A stretch of DNA of 64,000 nucleotides from Zonotrichia leucophrys gambelii (lineage: Eukaryota; Chordata; Aves; Passeriformes; Passerellidae): contig NC_088171.1 of NCBI RefSeq assembly GCF_028769735.1, forward strand, positions 94,558,412 through 94,622,411. Reading direction: 5' to 3'. Shown one piece after another: positions 61,801-64,000 of this stretch (its first letter is position 1; each line of letters opens with the position of its first letter). Made by a program: the position numbers and the translations under genes. The notes under the pieces were generated by a model. It did not search any database. It worked only from the letters and a program-made list of their open reading frames with translations, and was not told where the DNA came from.

Positions 61801-64000
61801 CTGATATAATCTCATGCCACTCAGACTGGCCTGTGGCATGAAGCACATCACACTTTCAAATCAGGTCCATTTTTTCATTAGCTCATATCCTTCCTGAGAT
61901 GCCCTCCTTTACAGATGGCTGATCAGCAATCAACACTAGTTTGTTTCAATCAGAAAAGCAGCCGTAACTTCTCATTTAAAGACTGTTCCTGGAGAAGCGC
62001 ATTAGTCGAAGGCATAAAGCTGGCACTGGGGCAACAGTGACTCTCACAACTGATTTCTTTTTGGATTTTTTTTTTTTAAAGAGATAGACCTCTTATAATG
62101 TGCAGACCTGGGGGTTTTTTTTTGGTTTTGGGTTTTTTTTTATTTTAAAAGGAAGCATAATGAAATCCATGCCTTTGCATGGGAGCTCTTCCTGTAGCAA
62201 GGCCAGGTGCCAATAGACTGTAAATCTGAAGAGTGAATACAAAAGGTAGCAAAAGCCCAGGAGGAAGCCAGGGAATAGCTCCCATATGTACGTGCTGACA
62301 CTTTCTCCCTCTCTGTTCCTCCTCCAGCAATGCAGTGTGTTGCCCTTTGAGCCTACTTGACTGAGGTTAAGCATTTACACTTTTTCAGAGGACAGTCAGT
62401 CCACTCAGGGAGATACTGGCTTTCATAGCAGGAGACTTCAAAATGATTTCCTCTGTGCTTGGGCAGCTCAAAAAACACACGTGCACAGAAGCAAAGGTCA
62501 GATGTCATCCAAGTGGTGTGAGAGTGCCAGCTAAATGCTTGGGATATATTTTTTATATTGGCCTCAGCTCAGCCTCCAATTCTACGAGAATCTACTTGGC
62601 ACCCACAATTCTCTCCAGTGCATTAACCCTGGGTGCAAGTGATAGGATTTAGCCTTGCAGCACTGACTAGTGGGAGCAGTCAGATAGCTAGATAACTTAA
62701 TGATATCATTTGCACTCACAGTTAACTACAGGTAAAAAAGAAAGCTGGAGTTGCTGGAAAAAGACAGAAAAAGAGACAGAGGTCTTTTTAACTCTCTCTC
62801 CATCCCCTCCAACCAGATTTCTTGTATTCAGTGAGGATTTGCTTTTTAGCTTGCAGTCTTCATTGCTTCTTTCTCTGTGGTGGCCATTTGCAGTAGAGTG
62901 CATCAGTCTCCTGATCAGTCCTTTTCCTTCTGTTTGCACAAGCTGGCAATCCACAGGCTATCCACCTTTCTTTCCTTACTTCCTGCTTTCTCCTCTTTCA
63001 TGTCGCACACATACCTGCTTTTATATTTGAGCTCATCTAAGTGGTAACTTTTGCCTGTTCTCATCTGCCCCTACCCTTCTGATTTTTAATTGCTTGTTAA
63101 TTTTAATTCTGTATGGCTTTTTTCTGGTTTTGGTTTTTTTTTTTCCCAATTGCAGATAATTTTCAGATACTCAGTTACTCAGCCAGATCATCTTTTACCC
63201 ACTAATTGCTGTATTCCCTAGGCTTTTACCCACATCCTTTACTTTTTTTTTCCTTTGCCATCTCCCAATTTCTTATACGCAACCAAACCTGCCTTCAAGA
63301 AATTGAGGAGAAATCTGTCTCCCTGTGCCCTTGCCCCTGTTGAATTTTTATATAAGTATGTGTGATGTCATCCACACGTCATCCATGACTGCAGAGGGAT
63401 GGCATTGGATGAGTGCTTCACAGGCCCCTGGAAGCAGGGACTAAAAAATTCCCTTCACTTCAGTAACTGAGGTCTGTGGATTCCAGGAATAAACATAAAG
63501 CAAATGAATTAATAAAATGATGCTGATCAAACCAGCATTGGCAAAAGGCACCCCAGAGAGGCAAAGCTTCTCTAACCAGTGGGTGTGGACCTACCTTGCA
63601 TGCCTTCTTCAGTTTCTATGAACTCATGCTACTTTATACCTAAACCAAATGTGAGCTGAGTCCAAAGACTCTGAAACTTAATTACTACTCCAGTTTAGTA
63701 TGAAGCCAGTGCTCAAATGGCTGAATTATACCATTTGGAAAGGACAATTGGTTATTACACTTATCAGATTGTTTGTGACAGGAATGGGTTAATTTTCCTA
63801 ACCTTTTCTGTTCTTGTTCCACTCACAGGGTTGTCAAAAGGATGGATAAACGTGTTGCTATTTTCTGGTTTTGTTTCAGTGTCTATCATGAGAGTGGACC
63901 AATTTCATACCATTTGCTGCTTTCATTACTGTCTCAGGGTTGTCACAAGAATTGATAAATTTCAGACTGTTTTTCTTGTCCTCATTACAATCTTAAGGTT
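52881..64000. other. Non-coding DNA, no gene seen
   Basis: AT-rich DNA with T runs at 56904-56924, 62069-62079 and 62114-62140. Open frames are at most 112 codons (59501-59839) and none looks like a known protein. No RNA gene or further LTR element is recognised. Confidence 0.55.
56904..56924 (+). repeat. Poly(T) tract
   Basis: About 21 consecutive T followed by GGAG. It could be the poly(A) of a minus-strand retrocopy, but nothing recognisable lies to its left. Confidence 0.75.

Overview
The window looks like a piece of a bird chromosome, probably a passerine. It is AT-rich, non-coding vertebrate DNA with CR1-type LINE tails, GATA and A/T microsatellites and one GC-rich CpG island. The one clear set of protein-coding genes belongs to a young endogenous retrovirus (ERV) on the minus strand, between about 39.9 and 49.5 kb. 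I recognise no host protein-coding exon, so the surrounding DNA is probably intergenic or a long intron.

Layout: 1-16.9 kb is non-coding DNA with a CR1 fragment (5376-5757), an alternating purine-pyrimidine stretch (7157-7227), a 24-bp perfect palindrome (8144-8167) and an unexplained 207-codon minus-strand frame (1333-1956). A CpG island with a consensus 5' splice site lies at 16980-17530. From 17.5 to 39.4 kb the DNA is AT-rich with old LINE remnants (34495-35560 minus, 36083-36148 plus). From 49.96 to 64 kb it is non-coding again, with a possible conserved element near 52.6-52.9 kb.

The ERV reads right to left: 5' LTR (49518-48832), lysine-type primer binding site (48828-48811), leader with a splice donor (48590/48591), gag (48223-46257, split into two frames), an A-AAA-AAC slippery site with a possible pseudoknot, one long dUTPase-like/protease/RT/RNase H/integrase frame (to 42514), a splice acceptor (42478/42479), env (42463-41042), polypurine tract and 3' LTR (40959-40291). 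Pol and env are uninterrupted and the two LTRs differ at only 2 of 669 positions, so insertion was recent. Gag changes frame at the start of capsid, apparently through a small indel. The gag-pol half is class II (betaretrovirus-like), while the env transmembrane subunit is of the alpha/gamma type (internal fusion segment between cysteines, CX6CC), which points to a recombinant lineage.

The most unusual feature is the left end of the provirus. The 3' LTR lacks its terminal 14 bp. It is fused at a 4-bp microhomology to an oppositely oriented LTR-plus-PBS fragment from a different, about 2% diverged copy, forming a palindrome with arms of roughly 330 bp. That fragment is joined to host DNA inside a GATA tract, and about 450 bp of host DNA are present, apparently identical, on both sides of the element in place of a short target-site duplication. 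Either this is a true aberrant (one-ended) integration repaired through microhomology, or it is an assembly artefact; long reads across the junctions would decide.
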